DNA from: UBA6522 sp965205045
GTDB taxonomy: Bacteria > Pseudomonadota > Gammaproteobacteria > Steroidobacterales > Rariloculaceae
DNA: 64,000 bases
Reading direction: 5' to 3'
Assembly (NCBI GenBank): GCA_965205045.1
Contig: OZ242032.1
Location: 1 to 64,000, forward strand
Position numbers and translations under genes: made by a program. The stretch's first letter is position 1; each line of letters begins with the position of its first letter. Below the pieces are notes generated by a model. That model ran no database searches, was not told where the DNA came from, and saw only the letters and a program-made list of their open reading frames with translations. Shown here piece after piece: positions 50,294-58,672 of this stretch.

Positions 50294-51397
50294 TCAGCCC
50301 TTGATGCTGACCGTGCCGTCGAAGTAGCCAGGCGGCGCCTGGACGTTCCAAAGGGCGTTGTGAACGATCGGCAGACCGTGCACGCGGATCGGTAGGCGCC
50401 AGGCCGGCGACTTGAGCTTCGCCGGGACGGTATGCCGCTTCGCTCCCGGCGGGGTGTCCACCAGACAGCCCGCATCCCCCAGCGCCCGGTAAACCTCCGG
50501 GCGGCTGAAACTGTGGCCGCGGCGGCGAAGCACCTGGATGAGCACGTCCACCGCCACCGGTGCCACCAGGAACGACACCTCCGGCGTCACGAACAGGTCG
50601 CCCGGATTCGTGTTGAGCCGCAGGCGCCTCGACCCTGCAAGCTGCCGCAGCACCTCCAGGCACAAGCCCGCCACATCCACCCGCTTCGTCTCGATCTGTC
50701 CGTCATTGAGGAGCATCCACCTGAACACGCCGCCGCTGCTGCGGGGCATGGCGCAGTCCACCACGTCCACCGCCTGCTCAAGCGTCAGGAGCGACCTTTC
50801 GTATACCTGCAGGAAGGATGACGCCAGGACGCAGGCTTGGGCGTCGGTCGGCTGCACGTCCAGCCAGGTGATGCCGAGCCTGCCTTCGAGCGCCGCTTGC
50901 AACTCCCGGAACGACACGCCGCTACCCCGGACCGGCTGCCAGAAGACCTCGCCTGCCCGCAGATGCCCTTGCAGGGGATGCCAGTCGCCCCCCTCGGCCT
51001 TGACGCGCAGGCGGCACAGGCCGTGCACCAGGTAGCGCAGGCTGGCGGCAAAGAACAGGCCGAGGCGAACGCGGGCCGCCAGGCCGGAGCTTTCAGCGTG
51101 GTAAATCTCCTGCTCCGACAGGTCCCTCTTCCACAGGGGGCTGCTTTGCGCGACGGGCACCGCCTTGCAACCGGCGGCGAGGCAGGCGCGCACGAACGAC
51201 TCGCCACCGTCCGGCGCCGGCAGGCCGTCGAGGCGCTGGGTGATACGGTCCACGTACGGCCGCCAGAAGAAATTTTCTTCCTTGCCGCGCTCGGGGAGGA
51301 GTCGGGCCAGCTCATCGAGTTCGGGTATGGGAGGCGGCGGCGGCGGAGAAGCCTGGGGGCCTGCCGGCTTGCCCACGTTGCGGTTCCAGAAGGCCAT
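50294..51397 (-). CDS. Possible MobH/TraI-like conjugation protein
   Basis: This 367-residue protein has a Pro-rich start (PPPPPPIPELDEL), then LSEQEIYHAESSGLAARVRL (an HD-like histidine region) and FFAASLRYLV. The C-terminal half has RLRLNTNPGDLFVTPEVSFLV, like the TraI_2 C-terminal (DUF1528) part of integrative-element relaxases. Final segment: PAWRLPIRVHGLPIVHNALW. Similarity is partial, and no type IV secretion genes are in view. It could be an isolated relaxase-derived protein. Confidence 0.45.
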   Translation of the reverse strand: MAFWNRNVGKPAGPQASPPPPPPIPELDELARLLPERGKEENFFWRPYVDRITQRLDGLPAPDGGESFVRACLAAGCKAVPVAQSSPLWKRDLSEQEIYHAESSGLAARVRLGLFFAASLRYLVHGLCRLRVKAEGGDWHPLQGHLRAGEVFWQPVRGSGVSFRELQAALEGRLGITWLDVQPTDAQACVLASSFLQVYERSLLTLEQAVDVVDCAMPRSSGGVFRWMLLNDGQIETKRVDVAGLCLEVLRQLAGSRRLRLNTNPGDLFVTPEVSFLVAPVAVDVLIQVLRRRGHSFSRPEVYRALGDAGCLVDTPPGAKRHTVPAKLKSPAWRLPIRVHGLPIVHNALWNVQAPPGYFDGTVSIKG

Positions 51398-51972
51398 GGC
51401 TTGGACCTCTCCTCTGTTGGTGAAGGGCGACGGGATGCGGAGAGTTTAGGGAGTGTCCTGGCTCTGTCAATCGGCATGCAGTGCCCGGGTTTGTCTTGGC
51501 CGCCAGCGGCGGCTGGGGTATACTGGCTTCATTGCCTAAAAACCCCGGTTACTTCTTTCTTCGGTACGTGAGTTTTCCCGGGGTTCTCGGTACCTGAAAA
51601 GACGGTCTTGCTTCCTACTTTGGCGATGGGTTTCCGTCTCATCCTGTCGTCATGGATGACGATGCCGCCGGATACCTGCCGGTGTCGTCTTCGGACCTGG
51701 AAAGAAGTTCAAGCACGTCCAGGGTCAGTCCGCAACCTTTTGGCTGCATGACCGCGCCAGCCTGATGGCGTTGAAGGCAACCTTTCAGCGCAATTCGCCA
51801 ACCTTGAAGGAGGCAATGCCTTGTTCATGGTGCAACCTGCAACCTGTTGGCTGTGCGACGATGCCACTGTGCTGGTGCCGGCCATGGCCTTTGAGCGTGA
51901 TTCCCGAACCGTGAAGCAGGTGAGGATCCCCGTGCACGGTGCAACAGTGAATCTCATGACTCCAATAACCCA
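51398..51972. other. Gene-free tract between MobH-like gene and stem-loops
   Basis: No protein-like frame is convincing. It contains CCCCGG/CCGGGG words around 51550-51590 and repeated CAACCTGTTGGC-type words at 51730-51850. It could be the start of the structured tract next to the integrase. Confidence 0.35.
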
Positions 51973-52209
51973 ACCGACTCGCGCAGTCGGTACCACCCAT
52001 AACGGTGCCCCGAGGCGCCACCTGCACTCCGCGCCCAAGCGCGCGATGGTCGGCGTCCAGCCGACACCCGGACTTGGGGCGTTGCGTGCAGCAACGCAGG
52101 GCATGCGCAAGCGGCGTTCAGACGCAGAAGCGCAGGCCCCAACGACGCCATCCCGCCATGGTGGGCGGGAGATGCGTCACTGCGGCCCCTAGCGCAGTGA
52201 CGCATTTTA
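51973..52209. other. Array of five perfect stem-loops in noncoding DNA
   Basis: Stems: ACCGACT/AGTCGGT (51973-51991); GTCGGC/GCCGAC (52049-52065); GCGTTGC/GCAACGC (52079-52097); TCCCGCC/GGCGGGA (52151-52170); and a 13-base ATGCGTCACTGCG/CGCAGTGACGCAT (52172-52205) followed by TTTTA. All pair perfectly. The last looks like a terminator on the plus strand. The set could be a structured RNA or a recombination site for the integrase at 52463. Confidence 0.55.
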
Positions 52210-52462
52210 GCGGCATGTTGTAAGTGATTGTCCTTCAAGGACATCCCAGGGCTTTCGGGCGTAATGCCTCCCCGTGCCCTACCCGTGACGGACCCGGCCG
52301 TGTCCGCGCTCAATGGAGCGTCAACCGTGACGGCTTGCCGTAATCGCACAACCGTCCGCGAGGCGGTTGTCGTCCAAACAAAGGCGGTGTCTCAGCACTG
52401 CCGAGGACAAGGCGCAACCCCGCGCCCCCTGGCCCTTCTTGCCATTCCCACCAGCGGTGAGG

Positions 52463-53392
52463 ATGCGGGCCATTTACTCTCACCACACGGAAGATCTTCG
52501 GGGTATGTTGCAACTGGAGTTCGAGCTCAAGAAGCTGTGCCGTGAGCACCGCGTCGACGGGCGCACCACGCAGGGCGATCGGCTGGAACTGGCGGCTACC
52601 GTGGCGCGCGATCTCGACGCCTCCGGCCATCACAAGTTCTCCCGCCTCAAGGGCGCCTCAAGAAAGTTCAAGGACAAGCACGTCCGTTCCCTCGTGGAGC
52701 ACTGGGTCGGCAAGGACCTGAGCCCGGGGACGATCAACAACCGGCTGGCCCTCCTGCGTCGCATCTGTGACTGGACGGGCCGCAGGGGCGTGATGTCGAG
52801 GAAGAACGCCGACTACCACGACGGCAGGCGTGTGCGCGCCGCCACGGTGAGCAAGGCGGTGTACGTCCAGCCGGACGTCCTGAGCCGGGTGCAGAACCGC
52901 TATGCGCGGGCGTCGCTGGGGTTGCAGGTGGCCTTCGGCCTGCGCCGCAAGGAGGCGCTGATGATCCAGCCCGCCCTGGCCGACCGGGGCAACCGTCTGG
53001 TGCTCCAGGGTACCTGGACGAAGGGCGGGCGGCAGCGGGAGATTCCGCTGACCACGGCGGCGCAGCGTGAAGCCCTGGACCATGCCAAGGCGGTGGCAGG
53101 CAAGGGTTCGCTGATTCCGCCGTCCTTGTCGTACAAGGGCTACCGCGACGGGCTGTGGCAGGCGGCCTGCAAGCGCATCGGCCTGACAGGCACGCACGGC
53201 TTCCGTCACGCCTATGCGCAGGCCCGCTACGAGGTGCTGGCGGGGTTCGCCTGTCCGGTGCGCGGCGGGCCGAAACGGGATGAGATGACGGCCGCGCAGC
53301 TGCAGGCCGACGAGTGGGCCAGGGACCGGGTGTCGTCGGAGCTCGGGCACGGTCGCCAGAGGGTGACGAACTGGTATCTTGGAAAGAGGTAA
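52463..53392 (+). CDS. Tyrosine recombinase (integrase)
   Basis: This protein has about 309 residues from the ATG at 52463 (GGTGAGG adjacent); an ATG at 52505 also fits. N-terminal core-binding part (RSLVEHWVGKDLSPGTINNRL). Catalytic domain with Arg in VAFGLRRKEALM, H-x-x-R in HGFRHAYAQARYE, His in LGHGRQRVTNWY, and the nucleophile Tyr in NWYLGK. All residues are present. It probably integrated the surrounding element; an attachment site may lie in the stem-loop tract upstream. Confidence 0.88.
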   Translation: MRAIYSHHTEDLRGMLQLEFELKKLCREHRVDGRTTQGDRLELAATVARDLDASGHHKFSRLKGASRKFKDKHVRSLVEHWVGKDLSPGTINNRLALLRRICDWTGRRGVMSRKNADYHDGRRVRAATVSKAVYVQPDVLSRVQNRYARASLGLQVAFGLRRKEALMIQPALADRGNRLVLQGTWTKGGRQREIPLTTAAQREALDHAKAVAGKGSLIPPSLSYKGYRDGLWQAACKRIGLTGTHGFRHAYAQARYEVLAGFACPVRGGPKRDEMTAAQLQADEWARDRVSSELGHGRQRVTNWYLGKR

Positions 53393-53403
53393 GAGGTAAA
53401 CGG

Positions 53404-53676
53404 ATGGCCAAATCCACCAAAATCAGCATTACGTTGCCGCCGGCGTCGTACGCCATTTTGCAGCAGGCGGCGCAGGACAACGGCATCAACGGCGCTGCCG
53501 CCGCCTCACTCATCCTGCAGGCGGCCTTGGCGCGGCGGGTCAGCAGCCTGGTGCCGAAGCGCCCGCAGCCGGCGAAGAGCGGATCGAGCGGCAAGGCGAC
53601 GGCTGAGACGCCGGTCGCAGAACCTGGGCGCCCCGCGGCTGCGGCGGACGCAGCGCCGCCGCCCAGGTTGCCCTGA
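53404..53676 (+). CDS. Small RHH/CopG-like protein next to integrase
   Basis: This 90-residue protein follows AAGAGGTAAACGG. The core is TKISITLPPASYAILQQAAQ then AASLILQAALARRV, RHH-like. The C-terminal half is Ala/Pro-rich (PAAAADAAPPPRLP). It lies 11 bases after the integrase stop and may be an excision or transcription regulator. Confidence 0.65.
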   Translation: MAKSTKISITLPPASYAILQQAAQDNGINGAAAASLILQAALARRVSSLVPKRPQPAKSGSSGKATAETPVAEPGRPAAAADAAPPPRLP

Positions 53677-53717
53677 GCCTCGGACGTGGGACGACCGTCG
53701 GCATGGAGCATAACCTA

Positions 53718-53745
53718 GACCCCTTGTAAGTATTCGGAAGGGGTC
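53718..53745. repeat. Hairpin at left end of solo tnpB element
   Basis: GACCCCTT (53718-53725) and AAGGGGTC (53738-53745) are a perfect 8-base stem immediately before the tnpB start, consistent with an IS200/IS605-type end hairpin. Confidence 0.55.
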
Positions 53746-53749
53746 AGAC

Positions 53750-54964
53750 GTGTCGAGATTGAGGATGAAGGTACGCAGAGCCCACAGGATCGCGCTTGAG
53801 CCGACAGGTCAGCAGCGCCAGCAGTTCGTGCGGGCGGCTGGCTGTGCCCGTTTCGCGTGGAACTGGGCGCTGGCCGAGTGGAACCGCCAGTACAAGGCCG
53901 GCGGCAAGCCTACGGCCAACGCGCTGAAAAAGCAGTTCAACGCTGTCAAGCGCGACCTGTTCCCCTGGCTCTACGAATCCCCCAAGGACGCGAACCTCCA
54001 GCCGTTCACCAATCTGCACGAGGCGTTTCAGCGCTTCTTCAAGAAGCTTGCGAAGTACCCGGCCTTCAAGAAGAAAGGCAGGTGCAGGGACAGCTTCTAC
54101 GTCTCCAACGACAAGTTTCGGCTCGACGCTAAGCGCGTTCGGCTGCCCAGGATCGGCTGGGTGGCCATGCGGGAAGCGCTGCGCTTTGACGGCAAGGTTC
54201 TCGGCGCCACCGTTACCCGTACGGCTGACCGTTGGTTCCTGTCCGTCCAGGTCGAGACCGAGGTCTTCCCCCTTCAACAAGTTCAGGGCAGGCTATCACG
54301 AAGCGAAACCCAAGCAAACGTGGTGGGGGTGGACCTCGGCATCAAGCATCTGGCGGTCCTGAGCGATGGGCGGACGTTCGACAACCCGAAGCCGCTGCGT
54401 CGCGCCTTGCGAAAGCTGCGGCGGCTGAACCGCAGGCTGCACCGGAAGTCCCGTGGTTCGGCCAATCGCCACAGGGCAGCCATGCGTGTGGCGCGGTTGC
54501 ACGCCCGGATCGCCAGCGTGCGGCAAGATGTTCTGCACAAGCTGACGACGGCGCTGGCCCGCGACTACGACCACGTCGTCATCGAGGACCTGAACGTCAA
54601 GGGCATGTTGTGCAATCGGAAACTGGCACGGGCGATTGCCGACGTGGGACTGCACGAGTTGCGCCGCCAATTGGCGTACAAGGCAGAAGTGGAAAAGACC
54701 GCGGTGACGGTTGCCGATCGCTGGTATGCGTCGTCGAAGACGTGTTCGGGCTGCGGAGCCATCAAGACGACTCTGTCGTTGTCGGAACGCGAGTATGTGT
54801 GTATAGCATGCGGCCTGGTCAAGGACCGGGACTGGAACGCCGCATGCAATCTGGAACGATACCCCGGGCTTCGGGGGAATCCGACGCCTGTGGACACGGG
54901 GGCGCTGGCCGAGCCGTCATGGGTCGGTGAAACTCCGGTGGACGAAGCAGGAATTCATGCGTAG
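53750..54964 (+). CDS. tnpB: Solo TnpB (IS1341-type)
   Basis: This 404-residue protein has no tnpA beside it. RuvC-I NVVGVDLGIKHLAVL, RuvC-II VVIEDLNVKGM, zinc finger SSKTCSGCGA and YVCIACGLVKDRDWNAA, with the third RuvC Asp: a complete catalytic set. A segment at about 54269-54300 (CCCTTCAACAAGTTCAGGGC) resembles the dispersed repeat and inserts VFPLQQVQGRLS in frame before RuvC-I. The GTG at 53750 or the ATG at 53765 could be the start. A guide RNA would be expected at the 3' end (about 54900-55000). Confidence 0.88.
   Translation: MSRLRMKVRRAHRIALEPTGQQRQQFVRAAGCARFAWNWALAEWNRQYKAGGKPTANALKKQFNAVKRDLFPWLYESPKDANLQPFTNLHEAFQRFFKKLAKYPAFKKKGRCRDSFYVSNDKFRLDAKRVRLPRIGWVAMREALRFDGKVLGATVTRTADRWFLSVQVETEVFPLQQVQGRLSRSETQANVVGVDLGIKHLAVLSDGRTFDNPKPLRRALRKLRRLNRRLHRKSRGSANRHRAAMRVARLHARIASVRQDVLHKLTTALARDYDHVVIEDLNVKGMLCNRKLARAIADVGLHELRRQLAYKAEVEKTAVTVADRWYASSKTCSGCGAIKTTLSLSEREYVCIACGLVKDRDWNAACNLERYPGLRGNPTPVDTGALAEPSWVGETPVDEAGIHA
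54269..54300. repeat. Dispersed repeat inside solo tnpB (in frame)
   Basis: CCCTTCAACAAGTTCAGGG plus flanks resembles the CTTCGACAAGCTCAGG repeat. Unlike in the IS200/IS605 tnpB it keeps the reading frame, adding about 10-12 residues between the WED-like part and RuvC-I. Confidence 0.55.
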
Positions 54965-55127
54965 CAACTTGCATGCTTGTGCATACAAGTGAATACGCTG
55001 GAAAGAGCAGAAGGGCCTGGCACTCTGGAATGATGAGATCAGGAAGCGGCTGCAGAGAATCGAGGACGACGTCGCCACCATCAAGAAGTCGCTGCCGGGT
55101 GAGCAGCCTCCTATCGATCCGCGGCAC

Positions 55128-55382
55128 GTGGCCGAGCGCCTGGGCCTGAGGCCGGCCGAGGGCCGGGTAGCGGCCGCGTTGGCCGAGGGCAACACGACGC
55201 GCGACATCGCCGAGGCAACGGGGTGCACCGTGGGCACGGTTCGGTATCAGTTCAAGCAAATATACCGTAAGCTGAATATCTCAACCCAGGCGCAACTGGT
55301 GCGTGTTGTCCTGTTGTTGCCGCACAGCAGGGCCACGAGCTGCAAGGCTGACGCAGAATCCGCTCTCAGAAGTCTGATCTAA
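55128..55382 (+). CDS. LuxR-type HTH protein, probably 5'-truncated
   Basis: The frame carries a LuxR-family DNA-binding domain: LGLRPAEGRVAAALAEGNTTRD then ATGCTVGTVRYQFKQIYRKL and STQAQLVRVV. A GTG at 55128 is the only start. The frame is open upstream to 54993 with a helical RLQRIEDDVATIKKSL but no initiation codon, so the solo tnpB element likely removed the 5' end. The C-terminal tail after VVLLLP is unlike LuxR proteins and may come from the IS607 end. Confidence 0.5.
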   Translation: MAERLGLRPAEGRVAAALAEGNTTRDIAEATGCTVGTVRYQFKQIYRKLNISTQAQLVRVVLLLPHSRATSCKADAESALRSLI

Positions 55383-56595
55383 TCTCAACAATCTGTGCTA
55401 ATCTGTTGATCCCAGTGCTTCCGTTGACGCTTCGCAGGTCGCTGCCGCCCGAAGACGGTCTTACATGGCCTCCACGTCCGTTTGGCGCCTCCGACGAGCT
55501 GCCGGCGGCATATCGCTCCAGGTTCCTTGCCGCGTTCAGGTCCCGGTCCAGCGACACACCGCAGTCGCACGAATACGTGCGAACGTTTAACGGCATCGCC
55601 TGAACCTGACCACAGTTGCTACACAGCTTCGTGGACGCAAACCAGCGGTCGGCCTGAACCAAGCGTACGCCGTGCGCTGCGCACTTGTACTTGAGCTTGC
55701 TGACGAAGCCGCTCATGCCGGCATCCGACACGGCCCGCGCCAGCCGACGGTTCTTCACCATGCCGCTCACGTTCAGGTCTTCAACGACAATACAGGCGGC
55801 GCGCCGCACGATCTCCGTGCCGGCCTTGTGCTGGGCGTCACTGCGCAGGCAGGCCGCCTTGTAATGGGCCGCCGCCAACTTGTGCCGCGTGCGCTGGCGG
55901 CGCTTCGACGCCTTGTGGCGACCGTGAAGGCGCAGCGACCGCGAAAGCGCCTTGTTGTACCGGCGTATCTTTCGCCGCTGGGCAGCCTCCGCGCGAGGGT
56001 TGGCATACACCATGCCGTCCGAACAGGTAGCCAAGGTCTTCACACCCATGTCCACGCCCACCACCCGGCCATCCTTCGCCTCCGGTGCTTCCCTGCCGTC
56101 CTCTACACAGACGCAGGCGAACCAGCGACCGGCATCGCGCTTGACCGTACATTCCAGCACGCTGCCATCAAAGCGCAGCGCCTCATGCATGCGAAGGCTG
56201 CCTATCCTTGGCAAGTGGATGCGCCGGCCACGAGAGTGCACCGTTCCGGGGCCGTTGTCGGCGCGAAAGGCCGCCTTGTCCCGCCGTGACTTGAAGCGCG
56301 GAAAGCGGTTTTTCTGCTTGTCGCTGCGCCACGCCTTGACCGCGTCGCCGAGTTGGATGATGGCGTACTTGGCGGCGTTCTGCGACAGCTCCCTGCACCA
56401 CGGATAGCGCCCTGCCTTGACCCGGTTCCAGCGCGGACGCAACTCGTAGTGCGACCGCCATTCGCCCTGGTCGAGGCCATCCTTGAAGTCGGCCAAGGCG
56501 TGGTTGTACGCCACGCGGGCGTAGCCGGCGTGCTGCGCCAAGCGCCGAGCCTGCCTGGGCGTTGGATCAAGGGCGATCTTGTGGGTACGGATCAC
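55366..56595 (-). CDS. tnpB: TnpB of IS607 (2)
   Basis: This 409-residue protein has RuvC-I RVVGVDMGVKTLATCSDG, RuvC-II IVVEDLNVSGM, zinc finger STKLCSNCGQVQ and YSCDCGVSLDRDLNAA with the third Asp. It overlaps the recombinase gene by 4 bases. The C-terminal 60 residues after NLERYA are Gly/Ser-rich and may cover the element's right end. Confidence 0.9.
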   Translation of the reverse strand: MIRTHKIALDPTPRQARRLAQHAGYARVAYNHALADFKDGLDQGEWRSHYELRPRWNRVKAGRYPWCRELSQNAAKYAIIQLGDAVKAWRSDKQKNRFPRFKSRRDKAAFRADNGPGTVHSRGRRIHLPRIGSLRMHEALRFDGSVLECTVKRDAGRWFACVCVEDGREAPEAKDGRVVGVDMGVKTLATCSDGMVYANPRAEAAQRRKIRRYNKALSRSLRLHGRHKASKRRQRTRHKLAAAHYKAACLRSDAQHKAGTEIVRRAACIVVEDLNVSGMVKNRRLARAVSDAGMSGFVSKLKYKCAAHGVRLVQADRWFASTKLCSNCGQVQAMPLNVRTYSCDCGVSLDRDLNAARNLERYAAGSSSEAPNGRGGHVRPSSGGSDLRSVNGSTGINRLAQIVEIRSDF

Positions 56596-57191
56596 GCGAT
56601 ACTGTCTCTCAGCGTCTCCATGACGCGCTTGTGCGACCGGGCACCGTAGAGCCGGGCACTGAACACCGTGATGATCTCCAGCACGTCCTGGGCGAGTTCT
56701 TCCTCAAAGCTCGGCTGCTCGCCCTGGTGGATCATCACGATCTCGATGCCCTGGCGTTCGCACAAGGCAAACACCAACTCGGCGCCAAAGCGCAGCAGGC
56801 GGTCCTTGTGGGTCAGGACGAGGCGCTTCATCTGCCGCCGCAGGATCAGGTCCAAGAGGCGTTGCAGGCCCTTGTTGCGGTAGTTCATGCCGGAGCCCAG
56901 GTCGCGGATGACTTCCGATCGCCAGCCCTTGGCCGCACAGTAGGCTTCCAGCACGGCGTGCTGGCGGTCCAGGTCGGCCTTTTGATCGTGGGACGACACG
57001 CGGGCGTAACAGATGGTCGGCGCGGATTCGTTTGCCACGCCCAACAGGTCGGAGACAGCGTAATAGCGGGTGCCGCCCTTCGTCTTGCGGGTCGGCAGCA
57101 ATTCCCCGGACTGTTCCCATTTACGCAGTTGCCCCGGCGTTGTGCCCAATACCGCGGCGGCGGCACCTATTTTCAGTAATCGCCTTTCCAT
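56592..57191 (-). CDS. tnpA: IS607-family serine recombinase (2)
   Basis: This 199-residue protein has a MerR-like N-terminus (LKIGAAAAVLGTTPGQLRKWE), catalytic Ser in ICYARVSSHDQKADLDRQ, LVLTHKDRLLRFGAEL and IITVFSARLYGARSHKR. It diverges from the recombinase at 37.6 kb, so the two elements are independent arrivals. It overlaps tnpB by 4 bases. Confidence 0.92.
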   Translation of the reverse strand: MERRLLKIGAAAAVLGTTPGQLRKWEQSGELLPTRKTKGGTRYYAVSDLLGVANESAPTICYARVSSHDQKADLDRQHAVLEAYCAAKGWRSEVIRDLGSGMNYRNKGLQRLLDLILRRQMKRLVLTHKDRLLRFGAELVFALCERQGIEIVMIHQGEQPSFEEELAQDVLEIITVFSARLYGARSHKRVMETLRDSIA

Positions 57192-57477
57192 AAGATGATA
57201 TTAGAATAAATTAGAAAATATATTAACAAGCAGTCGCTACCCCCCGGGCACTGCGACCGGTAAGGCTGCAAGAGAACAATATCTTGTTGCGAGTCAGACT
57301 CTCGGACCGTCGTTGCCGCCGATGGCCAGGATATCGCGGCGCCGGTTAGCCCACTATTACCGCCACAACTCGCGCTTGAGCGGGGACGACCCTGAGGGAG
57401 GATCGGACTTGCGTGGCGTTATTGCCGACAACAAGGCGAAACGGGCGGCACACCGCCGTCGCCATGAAGGCTTTCAC

Positions 57478-58353
57478 ATGCCGATGTCCACCGTGCGCGC
57501 CGTGCGCCGCAGCCTCGGCTTCTGTCTGCTGTTGCTCGCCCTGGTGCCTTGGGTCGCGTCGGCCTATACGTCGGTCGACACCGAGGCGCTGTTTCCTGAA
57601 CAACGAAGCTGGCATACCGCAGGCCAAGGCTGGCACGGCGGGTTGGCAACCCATCTCACCCTGCTCGATGAGGCGACGGCCTGGCTGCCTGCCGGCGAGG
57701 TCTCCCTCGACATCGACCCTGGCGCCCTGATGGTTGCGAGGGTCGGATACGACGTGGGCCCTCTGCGTTTCGGTCAAGAGGTTGCCTGGCACCGGGCGCC
57801 GCTGAGCGCCTTCTCCGCGGAGGGACTGGAGATCGGCGTCACCGGCGAGATTTCACAGTTGAAGCTGCTGTCCAGGAACCGGCTCGCCCTGCGGTTCGCT
57901 CCCGGGTCGCCTCACACGGCTTACGTCAGCCTGGGCCTGGGCGCCTCGCAGGCGGAAATCGAGTTTGAAGACCAAGCCACCGGTCTGGCCTACAACGACA
58001 CGCACTGGGCGATGGTCTATGAGGTGCTGGCGGGAGTGGTCAGCCGGTTCGCGAATGACGACAGACTGCGAATCGGCATCAGGGCGACAAACGCCGAACC
58101 GGTCAACAGGGTGCTGGCCGACGGCTGGTTCAACTTCAGGCTCATTCGCAGTTCGCCTCACCGCGCCTACTTCGGCGGCAGCATCGGCGCCGTCGACTCA
58201 AGCGCCAAAGACTGGTCGGCGGGCTATCAACTGGGCGCCGGCATGGGCTTTCAGATAGCGGACCGGACCGTCCTCGGAGTCGACTACCGGTACGTCGCAA
58301 TGCCGAGCTTCACCGCGCACACGCCCGGCATCAGTATCCGTTATAACTTTTGA
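57478..58353 (+). CDS. Outer-membrane beta-barrel protein
   Basis: This 291-residue protein has a signal peptide (SLGFCLLLLALVPWVASA). The rest alternates short strands (VARVGYDVGPLRFGQEV, HTAYVSLGLGASQAEIEF, YFGGSIGAVDSS) and ends FTAHTPGISIRYNF with a terminal aromatic, a Bam signal. Start chosen at 57478, after AAGG; the upstream extension is unlike a protein. No specific family is recognised. Confidence 0.7.
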   Translation: MPMSTVRAVRRSLGFCLLLLALVPWVASAYTSVDTEALFPEQRSWHTAGQGWHGGLATHLTLLDEATAWLPAGEVSLDIDPGALMVARVGYDVGPLRFGQEVAWHRAPLSAFSAEGLEIGVTGEISQLKLLSRNRLALRFAPGSPHTAYVSLGLGASQAEIEFEDQATGLAYNDTHWAMVYEVLAGVVSRFANDDRLRIGIRATNAEPVNRVLADGWFNFRLIRSSPHRAYFGGSIGAVDSSAKDWSAGYQLGAGMGFQIADRTVLGVDYRYVAMPSFTAHTPGISIRYNF

Positions 58354-58672
58354 AGTTGAAGAAGGGTCTGTCGGGCTCAAACTTGGCGGTCTCGCAAGAG
58401 CACGCCGACTGCCGACAACGGTGAACCGGTCATAGGACGTGGCAAAGATGGCTTATTCTGGTGGATTGTCAGCGGCAGCGATGCAGCTTCCTTACCCGGC
58501 GGCAGTTGCGGATTCGTGCAAGTGATGGCATCTGCATCCGCGTCGCAGCCTGGATTGTATGGTATCCTGCGGGCAAGCCTGCTTTGGGAGTATATTCACC
58601 TGTACGTGCTCTGAATGCCCCACAGTTCTTGGTACTTCCTATTCCGCGGCCGACTCTGAAGGGGTTCCCTCC

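Larger units (their letters stand above)
55366..57200 (-). mobile_element. IS607-family element (2)
   Basis: This is a serine recombinase plus TnpB unit on the minus strand. Exact ends cannot be fixed because the flanks are not recognised; the AT-rich tract at 57190-57230 is the likely left end. Its right end lies at the 3' end of the LuxR-type gene, overlapping its tail by 17 bases. Confidence 0.75.

Noticed and set aside
46426..50663. Long minus-strand ORFs opposite the PRTase-ParA and comM genes
   Set aside because: Shadows of genes with Walker motifs on the plus strand.
51821..52192. 123-residue plus-strand ORF across the stem-loop tract
   Set aside because: No ribosome site, no recognisable motif, and the codons cover several perfect inverted repeats, which favours structured noncoding DNA.
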